Of a DNA stretch of 61,511 nt, positions 25,749 through 33,682 are shown one piece after another (position 1 is the stretch's first letter; each line of letters starts with the position of its first letter). Source of the stretch: an uncultured Treponema sp. (GTDB taxonomy: Bacteria; Spirochaetota; Spirochaetia; Treponematales; Treponemataceae). The notes beneath the pieces are model-generated. The model did not search any database. It saw only the letters and a program-made list of their open reading frames with translations, and had not been told where the DNA came from. Location of the stretch: assembly GCA_937877515.1 (NCBI GenBank), contig CALFIX010000045.1, positions 1-61,511 on the forward strand, written 5' to 3'. Both the position numbers and the translations under genes were made by a program.

Positions 25749-26856
25749 GCGGGTCTACAAGTTTACCATTTTTATAAACTGTAAAATGCAAGTGAGGACC
25801 TGTAGAGTAGCCTGTACTTCCAACAAGACCAATCTTTGTGCTCTGAGTTACACTCTGACCTTTTTTACACAAAATCTTACTCATGTGGCCATACAAGGTT
25901 TGGTATCCATCTGCATGGGTTATTATTACATAATTTCCAAATACACTTGAATATCCTGTATATGCAACTTTTCCAGATTTAGCTGCCCTTATAGGAGTTC
26001 CTGTAGGACAAGCCATATCTATACCGGTATGGTTAGAAGCAACCCCTGTAAAAGGGTCAGCTCTCTTTCCAAAACGACTAGAAAGTCTCCATGACGTTGT
26101 TATAGGATAAACAAAAACCTCTCCCATTGCCTTTTGTAATGTTACAGAATCCAATTTTGCACCAGGAATAAAAAGTTTATCCCCTACAACAATCACTTCA
26201 GAAGTCAAATCATTTACATCAAGAATATCTTCTACACTTACATTATATTTTGTACTTATAGAATTAAGGCTTTCACCTTTTTTTACATAGTGATAAAGCC
26301 CATCTATTGATGGTATAGAAAGTTTTTGACCTGAACGCAAAGACCTTACGTTATCAATATCGTTTACTGCAACAAGTGTAGAAATATTAGAAAGTCCAAA
26401 GCGGCTGCTTATACCGCTTATAGTGTCGCCGGCTTTCACTGTATACTGAGAAAAAGTTACGGGCTGCTTAAAATTTAACTTTACAGACGAAGAATCCAAG
26501 CCTAAAACATTTCCATCTTTGTCATAGCCTGACGTTCCCTGTGCAAAATCCTGCATTGCGCCATCTAAATATTTATAGACAAGTTCATCAGAAGATGTAA
26601 AAGAAACCTTATGAACAAAGCTTTCTGAAAACGACATAATCTTAGAAACAATGGAAGGTACTAAAAAAATAAATATACTGGCAGGTAAAAGCCATAAAAA
26701 TCTCTTTAAATATTTAACTTCCTTAAGCGCATAACTAAATGAGCCCTGAATACTCATACAAATTTCATGAAAAGATTTAGAAGTTTTTTTTGCATACCCG
26801 TAAGAAGATTTTCCAACAGAGTATGCTCTATTTTCTGCAAAACTAATTATTTCCAT
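25732..26856 (-). CDS. LysM-domain M23 (LytM) metallopeptidase
   Basis: Likely peptidoglycan D,D-endopeptidase, 374 residues. A cytoplasmic segment (1-50) and one membrane helix (about 52-72) place the rest in the periplasm. Two LysM domains follow (about 137-181, opening YTVKAGDTISGISSRFGL; and about 189-232, opening HYVKKGESLNSISTKYNV). The C-terminal M23 domain has intact zinc ligands: HTGIDM (HxxxD) and HLHF. Unlike the LysM protein at 51218, this one should be active. No Shine-Dalgarno is visible; a GATAAT sequence ends six bases before the ATG but lacks a good -35. lepB is divergent, 75 bases away. Confidence 0.92.
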   Translation of the reverse strand: MEIISFAENRAYSVGKSSYGYAKKTSKSFHEICMSIQGSFSYALKEVKYLKRFLWLLPASIFIFLVPSIVSKIMSFSESFVHKVSFTSSDELVYKYLDGAMQDFAQGTSGYDKDGNVLGLDSSSVKLNFKQPVTFSQYTVKAGDTISGISSRFGLSNISTLVAVNDIDNVRSLRSGQKLSIPSIDGLYHYVKKGESLNSISTKYNVSVEDILDVNDLTSEVIVVGDKLFIPGAKLDSVTLQKAMGEVFVYPITTSWRLSSRFGKRADPFTGVASNHTGIDMACPTGTPIRAAKSGKVAYTGYSSVFGNYVIITHADGYQTLYGHMSKILCKKGQSVTQSTKIGLVGSTGYSTGPHLHFTVYKNGKLVDPLTLLK

Positions 26857-26931
26857 AAGGACATTATCGACATAATTCTTTTTTCATATTAGAATAAAGA
26901 CACTTATAAAATCCTTAAAGATAAAAAGTTT

Positions 26932-27456
26932 ATGAGTAAAAGCAAAAATAAGAAAATATATGATTCAAAACCTCCTTTTTTAATTTTACTAACAGGCATT
27001 TGTATAGCATTTTTTATAAAATTCTTTGTATTTGACATTTTAAGAATACAGGGAACTTCTATGGAACCCAAATTTTCTGATGGTAAATTTGTACTTCTAA
27101 ACAAACTTGCTTATGGACTATGTAAGCCGTTTGGAGGAAGTCTTATTTTTTCGTGGGAAAGTCCTAAAGAAGATGATGTAGTTATTTATCTTTATCAAGA
27201 CCACTATGTAATAAAAAGATGCGTTGCCACAGAAGGGGCTCCTCTAGAATATTCAACAGAAAGGGGCTATACTCTTTTAGTGGGAGAAAAATTAATTCCT
27301 TTAACAGAAAAACAGTTTCATCTTATAAAAAACAGCAATGCTGTTCCTGAGGGAACAATTCTTGCAATAGGTGACAATTACAATTCTTCTGTAGACTCCA
27401 GGGATTATGGATTTATTCCGGTAAAAAATGTTATAGGCAAAATTTTATGCAAGTAA
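26932..27456 (+). CDS. lepB: signal peptidase I
   Basis: Removes signal peptides from exported proteins at the periplasmic face. 174 residues with one membrane helix (about 15-38). The catalytic Ser is S43 in GTSMEPKF and the general-base Lys is K95 in YVIKRCVA. The box GDNYNSSVDSRDYG matches GDNxxxSxDSRxxG. It is short, like Gram-positive SipS types. The ribosome-binding site is weak. The next gene (transpeptidase) overlaps its end by ten bases, so the pair is translationally coupled. Confidence 0.95.
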   Translation: MSKSKNKKIYDSKPPFLILLTGICIAFFIKFFVFDILRIQGTSMEPKFSDGKFVLLNKLAYGLCKPFGGSLIFSWESPKEDDVVIYLYQDHYVIKRCVATEGAPLEYSTERGYTLLVGEKLIPLTEKQFHLIKNSNAVPEGTILAIGDNYNSSVDSRDYGFIPVKNVIGKILCK

Positions 27457-29327
27457 ACGATTTCTTTAAGAAAAAAAGACTTTTAATTGTTTCTGTTTTT
27501 TTAATAGCCTTTATCGTTTACGTATTGTTTGTATATACCCGTCTTGCACTTTCTCCTCAAAAAACAATTGCTCAAAAAAAGCCGTCTGTAGAAAGAGGTT
27601 CCATTGTAGACCGCAATGGCAAACAGCTTGCAGTTCAGACTAACTTCTACCATTTTGGCGTTTCTCCCAAAATGATAAAATCTCCGGAAGAATTTGCAAG
27701 TCTTGTTTCTGCAAATCTGGAGATGAACGAAAAAGAAATTGTAAGAAAAATAAACGATTCTATAGATTCAAGCTTCGTATACATAAAGAAAAAAATCTCA
27801 CAAGACAATTACGAGCAGCTTTTAAAAATTATCGAAGATAATAACTTTGTTTCTTTTTGCAGATTTGATAAAATTCCAGGCCGCATTTACCCGGAAAATG
27901 ATCTGGCAAGCCAACTCATAGGCTACATGGGCGACGATGGAGCAGGCTTAAGTGGAATAGAATATTCAGAACAAAATGTACTTTCTCCACAAATTACTCA
28001 GGGTGCAACAGGCGTTATACATGGAAAAAACGTTTACCTTACGATAGATGCAAATCTTCAGCACAAGCTGGAAAAAATTGCAAAAGATTCCATGGAAGAA
28101 ACCCAGGCAGAAAGCATGATGCTTTTAGCCGCAGACAGCAAAACAGGAGAAATTTTATCTTACATAAGCTTACCTTCAATAAACTTAAACACTTACACGA
28201 CAGCAACGCCGGAACAGATTATAGACAGGCCGACAGTTACAGCTTACGAGCCAGGAAGTGTATTTAAGATTTTTACAGTTGCCGCATTCTTAGACTCGGG
28301 AGCCATTACACCAGACTCACAATTTTTATGCGACGGAGTTTATTTAAGAACAACAAACAGAGGCGAACGCATACGCATTACATGCCTGGGTCACCACGGA
28401 TGGGTAAACGCAAGGGATGCCTTAAAATATTCATGCAATGACGCTCTTGCTCAAATGAGTGAACAAATAGACACAGACACTTTTCTTTCTTACATACATC
28501 GCTTTGGTTTTGGAGAGCGCACAGGCATAGAAACACCAGCAGAAACCCGAGGCATAGTAAAAAACCAGGATGACAGAATGTGGTCTGCAAGAACTCAGGC
28601 TACAATGGCAATGGGACAGGAAATAAGTGTAAGTGCAATTCAAATGTTACAGGCAGCAATGGCAATAGCAAATAACGGAGTGCCCGTTGAGCTTACATTT
28701 ATTCAAAGAATTACAGATAAAGACGGAATCATAGAATACATTCACGAACCGAAAAAGGGAGAAAGAGTTTTACACGCCTCAACTGCAAATTATATTTTAA
28801 GCTGTATGCAGACAACTGCACAAAGCGGAACAGGAACAAGAGCAAATCTTAATGATATTTCAATTGGTGTAAAAACAGGCACAGCTCAAATGGCAGACCC
28901 CAAAAAAGGCGGATACAGCGAAACAGACTTTCTTTCCAGCTGTATGGCAATTTTTCCAATCGACAATCCGGAAATTGTTTTGTACATTGTAATAGAAAAA
29001 GCAAAAGGCGAAACTTACGCAGGCCGCATTGTTGCCCCAGTTATTGCAAAGGCTGCTGATGAAATTATTGACCACTTAGGACTTACTCGCGACGGAGCTG
29101 CAAGCCTAGAACACTCAGGACGCATTTCCATAACAGAGGGAAAAACTCTTAGCATAGAAAACACTGTTCCTGATTTTACAGGCAAAGCAAAAAGAGAACT
29201 TTTGCCGCTTCTAGAAGACTCAAGCATAAACATAAAAATAAACGGAGAGGGCTGGGTTGTAAGCCAAAGTCCTCTTCCTGGCACACCTCTTTCGGAGAAC
29301 ATGACGATTGAACTCAATCTGGAATAA
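27447..29327 (+). CDS. ftsI: peptidoglycan D,D-transpeptidase (class B PBP) with PASTA domain
   Basis: Cross-links septal or lateral peptidoglycan. 626 residues: one membrane helix (about 10-30), a dimerisation/pedestal domain starting VERGSIVDRNGK, then the transpeptidase domain with SVFK (S271-K274), SCN in YSCNDALAQ, and KTG (476-478). One C-terminal PASTA repeat begins VPDFTGKAKRELL. The PASTA tail and length resemble FtsI/SpoVD-type proteins; whether it acts in division or elongation cannot be decided here because no fts or mre neighbours are present. It overlaps lepB upstream and the Maf gene downstream. Confidence 0.92.
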   Translation: MQVNDFFKKKRLLIVSVFLIAFIVYVLFVYTRLALSPQKTIAQKKPSVERGSIVDRNGKQLAVQTNFYHFGVSPKMIKSPEEFASLVSANLEMNEKEIVRKINDSIDSSFVYIKKKISQDNYEQLLKIIEDNNFVSFCRFDKIPGRIYPENDLASQLIGYMGDDGAGLSGIEYSEQNVLSPQITQGATGVIHGKNVYLTIDANLQHKLEKIAKDSMEETQAESMMLLAADSKTGEILSYISLPSINLNTYTTATPEQIIDRPTVTAYEPGSVFKIFTVAAFLDSGAITPDSQFLCDGVYLRTTNRGERIRITCLGHHGWVNARDALKYSCNDALAQMSEQIDTDTFLSYIHRFGFGERTGIETPAETRGIVKNQDDRMWSARTQATMAMGQEISVSAIQMLQAAMAIANNGVPVELTFIQRITDKDGIIEYIHEPKKGERVLHASTANYILSCMQTTAQSGTGTRANLNDISIGVKTGTAQMADPKKGGYSETDFLSSCMAIFPIDNPEIVLYIVIEKAKGETYAGRIVAPVIAKAADEIIDHLGLTRDGAASLEHSGRISITEGKTLSIENTVPDFTGKAKRELLPLLEDSSINIKINGEGWVVSQSPLPGTPLSENMTIELNLE

Positions 29328-31143
29328 AAATAAAGATTTATTTATAAAACGGTTTCCTTCTCTTGCAGAATTACAAAAAGAGAATCTTCTGGCATTTGAA
29401 AATGCATTAAAAAACAACGAAAGCTCAGTTTTTCCATATCAAATTCTAAATGCAAAAAATGGTGAAGTTACAGCCCTGGAAGGAACAAAAGCCATTCATT
29501 CAAAATATGACCCGACAAGAGAGGCAGTAAAACTTACAGAAAAATTTGACAGCGAAAAACACAAGGCCTGCGTATTTTTTTCTTTTGGATTGGGATACGG
29601 ACCAAATGCATTTGCAGAAAAAACTCCTGAGTCTACAATAATTTTAATAGAGCCAGAACCATTTTATTTTTTTACAGCTCTTACTTTTTTAGATTGGGAA
29701 AAAATATTTGCACATGGAAAACTGATTTTAGCTCTTGATGCATCAAAAGAGGAATGTACAAATATATTTGCTTCATTTTCCTTTGAAGAGCTTTGCCCTA
29801 TTTATATGCCGTCACAAAATGAAAACCGGGAAAAATACTTTAAGGAAATACATTCCGTACTTTTGCAAAAAAAACAGACAGAAAACATAAACACAAATAC
29901 GTTAGAAAAATTCAGCACCCTTTGGCTTAGAAACAGTACAAAAAACATTGAACAGCTTGCATTGCGAGACGGGGTTATAAAATACAAAAATACAGCCCCA
30001 AAAGATTTACCATTTATAATTCTTGCGGCAGGTCCCAGCTTAAAAGACGTACTTCCTTACTTAAAAGAATTAAAACAAAAATCAGTCCTCATCTGCGTAG
30101 ACACAGCCTTACATGCCTGCTTAAAAGCCGGAGTTGAACCAGATTTTATAATCTTAGTTGACCCGCAATATTACTGTGCAAAACACTTAGATTTTCTTAG
30201 CTCGCCAGGTTCTGTATTAATTACAGAAAGTGCTGCCTACCCTTCTGTATTCAGATTCAATGCAAAAGAAATTGTTTTATGCTCTTCACTTTTTCCGCTT
30301 GGGCAATATTTTGAAAAACAACTTGGAACAAAAGGTAGCTTAGGTTCCGGCGGAAGCGTTGCAACAACGGCATGGGATTTTGCTTATTGGTGTGGAGCCA
30401 GTAAAATATTTATTGCAGGAATGGACTTAGGCTTTCCTAATAAAGAAACTCATATAAGAGGCTCTCAATTTGAACAGAGAGCTCACAGACTGTCAAAAAA
30501 AACACATCCCTCAGAAACGGATGGAATAGTCTCTTTAATGAGTACTTCCGTCTACAAAGCAAAAGATTATGACGGAAAAGAAATTCTAACAGATCAAAAG
30601 ATGAGCTTATTTTCATGGTGGTTTGAAAAACACTGTGCAGAAGCAAAACTAAATAACTGCAGGACATTTACCCTTACGCCACAAAGTCTTGCCATAGCCA
30701 ATGTCGAAAAAAGCAATATAGATGCTTTTAACGCAAAACCAGATGCCTCAAATTTAAAAGATGATTTTTTTACAGCTTCAGAAAAAAACGCTCAAAAGCT
30801 TCCTTCAAGAGAAGAATATTTAGCCGTTCTAAATAATTTTACATTTCAAATGAATAAACTTCTTGAACTGTCAAAGAAAGGAAAAAAACTCGCAGAAACA
30901 GGAATAAAAGACAGACTGAAAGCTCCATACATTTTACAGGAGCTAAGCCTCATAGATGAGAAAATCTTAAAAAGTGATGCCAAAAATGCAGCAGCCCTTG
31001 TTTTTCCAACAGAAAGACAGCTTCAAAAACTTTTTAAAGATTTGCCACAGGATGCTGGCTTAGAAACTCTATACAAATCACGTGTAATATATACGGAACT
31101 TATAAATGCAATTCTAAAATATAAAAAATATTTAAATTTTTAA
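29308..31143 (+). CDS. DUF115/Maf-type motility-associated glycosylation protein
   Basis: 611 residues of the 6-hydroxymethylpterin-pyrophosphokinase-MptE-like (DUF115) family, found in motility-associated factors that attach sugars to flagellins. The core motif AAGPSLKDVLPYLKEL (about 236-251) followed by VDTALHACLKAGVEPDF and the later AGMDLGF are diagnostic. Start is TTG 29308, with GGAG about ten bases upstream and a 20-base overlap with the transpeptidase gene. It lacks a signal peptide and should be cytoplasmic. Treponeme flagellins are known to be glycosylated, so this is a plausible role, but no sugar-synthesis genes are adjacent. Confidence 0.85.
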   Translation: MNSIWNKNKDLFIKRFPSLAELQKENLLAFENALKNNESSVFPYQILNAKNGEVTALEGTKAIHSKYDPTREAVKLTEKFDSEKHKACVFFSFGLGYGPNAFAEKTPESTIILIEPEPFYFFTALTFLDWEKIFAHGKLILALDASKEECTNIFASFSFEELCPIYMPSQNENREKYFKEIHSVLLQKKQTENINTNTLEKFSTLWLRNSTKNIEQLALRDGVIKYKNTAPKDLPFIILAAGPSLKDVLPYLKELKQKSVLICVDTALHACLKAGVEPDFIILVDPQYYCAKHLDFLSSPGSVLITESAAYPSVFRFNAKEIVLCSSLFPLGQYFEKQLGTKGSLGSGGSVATTAWDFAYWCGASKIFIAGMDLGFPNKETHIRGSQFEQRAHRLSKKTHPSETDGIVSLMSTSVYKAKDYDGKEILTDQKMSLFSWWFEKHCAEAKLNNCRTFTLTPQSLAIANVEKSNIDAFNAKPDASNLKDDFFTASEKNAQKLPSREEYLAVLNNFTFQMNKLLELSKKGKKLAETGIKDRLKAPYILQELSLIDEKILKSDAKNAAALVFPTERQLQKLFKDLPQDAGLETLYKSRVIYTELINAILKYKKYLNF

Positions 31144-31179
31144 CAAAAGCCCTTAAGTTTTCCTGCTAAAGACCGAAAA

Positions 31180-31295
31180 TATAATCGTGAAGTAAAAAAT
31201 ACGCACGGACGGTCATTTATGACATCCAGACGCCTGTGCAGAATTTAACTCATACCTCCATGGGACCAAAGAGTTTTAGCTTTGGTCTTTTTTTT
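31180..31295 (+). ncRNA. candidate small RNA or attenuator upstream of the HD-GYP gene
   Basis: A TATAAT at 31180-31185 predicts a transcript from about 31192; its -35 is weak. The RNA contains a stem between GCACGG (31203-31208) and CCTGTGC enclosing GTCA-TTTA-TGAC. A single-stranded stretch with ACCTCC (31254-31259) follows, complementary to Shine-Dalgarno sequences. It ends at a strong intrinsic terminator: GACCAAAG (31264-31271), 8-base loop, CTTTGGTC (31280-31287), eight T. The HD-GYP gene starts 100 bases later, so it is either a free RNA of about 104 nt or a riboswitch-like attenuator. I do not recognise it as 6S, SRP RNA, tmRNA or a known c-di-GMP aptamer. Confidence 0.55.
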
Positions 31296-31394
31296 ATAAA
31301 AATAACTTTAAATTTACCATTTACACTATACATTTAAGGGCAAAACAAGTTATTATGGTAATGTTTAAGGCTTAACAGAAAAAGAGAAAAAAGT

Positions 31395-32708
31395 ATGAAT
31401 TCCTATTTACTTTCAGAGATAGAACCTGATTCAAATTTTAGTGCAGACTTAATGCTCGACAGTAACTTTATGCTCTCAACTCCTCCTTGCAGCATAAGCT
31501 CAAAAACAATAGCATCTGCTGTAAAATGGGGTTTTACGCAGGTTTACACCTTAGGTCATGTTACGCTTAAACAAAATGCCGCTAAAACTCAAAAGACAGA
31601 AGAATTTCAAGAAACGCAAGAAGTCATTTTAAACACCGACAGTCTTAAGAGAATTTCTTCACAAACAAAAGATTTTTCAGAAACAGAATTTAACAGTGTA
31701 AGCGAAGACAGCCTTGCCTTAAAAAGTGAAGTTGAATACGCACATACTCTAAAAACAAATAAAGCTAAAAAATTAAACGAAAAGGCATTAGTTGATTTAC
31801 TGGAAAGTATTTATAACGATTTTCAGACTTTCATTGCAAAAACATACACAAGGTATGCAACTCATGCAAAGCTGGATTTAACAGAAATAAGCGAAACAGT
31901 AAAATACCTATGCACATACATTCAGGACTACAGACGCTACGTTTTACGTATTATTCCTTCGTTAGATGAGCGAAACAAAAATTTTCTTGTAAGCCACAGC
32001 ATGCGTTCTACAGTTCTGGCAATTACAATTGGTCAGCAGCTGCACATGCCAGAAGAAAAGCTTACAGAACTTGGAGTTGCAAGCCTCCTGCACGAAATTG
32101 GAATGTTACGCCTGCCTCCGCAGCTTTACATGAATTCTAAAGCTCTCTCAATCTCCGAAAAAGCAAAAATTGCAACGCATCCCATTCTAAGCTATAACAT
32201 TCTGAAGGATGCAAATTTTCCTTTAAGCATACAACTAGGTGTTCTCGAACATCATGAACGGGAGACAGGCACCGGTTACCCGAGGCATATAACTGGAGAC
32301 AAAATTTCTTTATATGCAAAAATAATTACTGTTGCCTGCTCTTTTGAAGCAATTACGGCTCCAAGACAATTTAAGGAAGCCAGAACAACTTACGAAGCAA
32401 TGATAGAAATGCTAAAGAACGAAAAACATCAATACGACGATATAGTTTTAAAAGCTTTACTTTACAGTCTTTCTCTCTTTCCAATTGGCGCTTACGTATA
32501 TTTGTCAAATGGCAAAATTGCCCAGGTTACAGACGTAAGTCCAGGCAACCCTAAAAATCCGCTTGTAACAATCATAGACGCAAACAAAAAAGATTCAGAA
32601 GAAAGTGAACTCGTACAGACAAATGATTCCAATCTGAAGATTATACGTGTTATGAACAAGAAAGAAGCTTCCGACGTTCTTGCCGCATTAAACAAGGTGC
32701 AGGCGTAA
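31395..32708 (+). CDS. HD-GYP domain protein with altered catalytic residues
   Basis: 437 residues. An uncharacterised N-terminal region of about 190 residues precedes an HD-GYP domain (about 195-400), the fold of cyclic-di-GMP phosphodiesterases. The second half is well preserved (HHERETGTGYP, G294-Y295-P296). The metal-binding HD pair is H233-E234 in LLHEIGML instead of HDIGK, and the usual ADxFDAL block reads ACSFEAIT, losing its Asp. It may be a c-di-GMP sensor or a slow enzyme. No membrane segment or REC domain is seen. It ends seven bases from the convergent reductase gene. Confidence 0.82.
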   Translation: MNSYLLSEIEPDSNFSADLMLDSNFMLSTPPCSISSKTIASAVKWGFTQVYTLGHVTLKQNAAKTQKTEEFQETQEVILNTDSLKRISSQTKDFSETEFNSVSEDSLALKSEVEYAHTLKTNKAKKLNEKALVDLLESIYNDFQTFIAKTYTRYATHAKLDLTEISETVKYLCTYIQDYRRYVLRIIPSLDERNKNFLVSHSMRSTVLAITIGQQLHMPEEKLTELGVASLLHEIGMLRLPPQLYMNSKALSISEKAKIATHPILSYNILKDANFPLSIQLGVLEHHERETGTGYPRHITGDKISLYAKIITVACSFEAITAPRQFKEARTTYEAMIEMLKNEKHQYDDIVLKALLYSLSLFPIGAYVYLSNGKIAQVTDVSPGNPKNPLVTIIDANKKDSEESELVQTNDSNLKIIRVMNKKEASDVLAALNKVQA

Positions 32709-32715
32709 GATTTTA

Positions 32716-33498
32716 CTAATTAAAGAAAGCCCTCTCGTGTTCAACTTCCTGTAAAAACTTTTCATCAACTACAGGAGGATGGTCATTGAAGTATAAAATC
32801 TGATTTAATTCTTCCTGAGTATGAGTGCCCCAAAGAGGAATTACATTTTCAAACTGGTGTAAATATCCAAAAGCTAAAGGAATATTAGAAACTATACCGC
32901 CATTTAAAGGCTGCATGGCAATCAAACCTACTTCCTTTTCTTCGCAAAGCTTTACTAAATTTAAAACAGAATCTCCAGAAAGAACATTGAAGGGAATCTG
33001 TATAGTTTCATAAAGGGAGCTTTCTACGGCTTTTTGCGCAAGCTCTATGTTTTCTGTTGCTATACCAATATGCTTTATAACTTTCTTTTCTTTTAAACTT
33101 AAGAGTTCCTTGTAAAGTCCATCTTGACTATCTTTTACAGGAAGAAAATTTTCTATTTCCAATTGATACAGATCTATCTTATCACACTCAAGAGCTTCCA
33201 GGCTTTCATGCAAATCACTTCGTAAGCGTTGCACTGAATCTGCATTAGTTTTTGTAGCAAGTAGGACATGCTGCCTTATTCCATGGAGTGCAGAGCCGAG
33301 CCGCTTTTCGCATACAGGCTTTGAGTGCGATGTGTCAAAAAAGTTTACACCTGCATCATAGGCCTGATGCACCATTGCACATGCTTTTTCATCTGACTCT
33401 TCTCCAAAGGACTCTATTTCTTTACAGTCAAGACTCATGGCTCCAAAAGCAGTGCGGCTGACGAGAAGATTTGTCTTTCCTAATGCAACGAATTCCAT
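32716..33498 (-). CDS. aldo/keto reductase family protein, catalytic residues altered
   Basis: 260 residues from ATG 33498, chosen because AGGTGA precedes it; the open frame upstream runs through a palindromic element and is unlikely to be coding. The fold is recognisable from LLVSRTAFGAMSL, AYDAGVNFFDTS and IGIATENIELAQKA. The catalytic tetrad is incomplete: D55 and K83 (LATKTN) remain, but the Tyr of FDTxxxYG is absent (K60 region) and the His of YQLH is E114. Glu at that position is known in steroid 5-beta-reductase; loss of Tyr as well suggests a different reaction or none. Shorter than typical AKRs (about 300). Confidence 0.8.
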   Translation of the reverse strand: MEFVALGKTNLLVSRTAFGAMSLDCKEIESFGEESDEKACAMVHQAYDAGVNFFDTSHSKPVCEKRLGSALHGIRQHVLLATKTNADSVQRLRSDLHESLEALECDKIDLYQLEIENFLPVKDSQDGLYKELLSLKEKKVIKHIGIATENIELAQKAVESSLYETIQIPFNVLSGDSVLNLVKLCEEKEVGLIAMQPLNGGIVSNIPLAFGYLHQFENVIPLWGTHTQEELNQILYFNDHPPVVDEKFLQEVEHERAFFN

Positions 33499-33522
33499 CT
33501 TAAAATCACCTAACTTAGAATC

Positions 33523-33620
33523 AGTATAAAATCGCGGGTCCCAGTTACGAAAAAAAATGGAGGGTCTCCTCCCCCAGGGGCATCCTCCTCCATTTTTTCT
33601 ACGTCCCACGATTTTATACT
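33523..33620. repeat. 98-bp imperfect palindrome upstream of the aldo/keto reductase gene
   Basis: The outer arms AGTATAAAATCGCGGG (33523-33538) and CCCACGATTTTATACT (33605-33620) are complementary apart from one wobble. Inner arms AAAAATGGAGG and CCTCCATTTTT also pair, around a GC-rich centre with CCCC/GGGG. It lies 25 bases upstream of the reductase ATG. It could be a MITE-like insertion or a transcribed leader hairpin. Confidence 0.75.
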
Positions 33621-33682
33621 AAAATACTTTTTTAGCATAAAAAAATCTAAATGACATTAGAAATGCCAAACTTTAAGGATTT

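Noticed and set aside
33499..33609. N-terminal extension of the aldo/keto reductase
   Set aside because: The extension is encoded by the palindrome, and AGGTGA marks the ATG at 33498.
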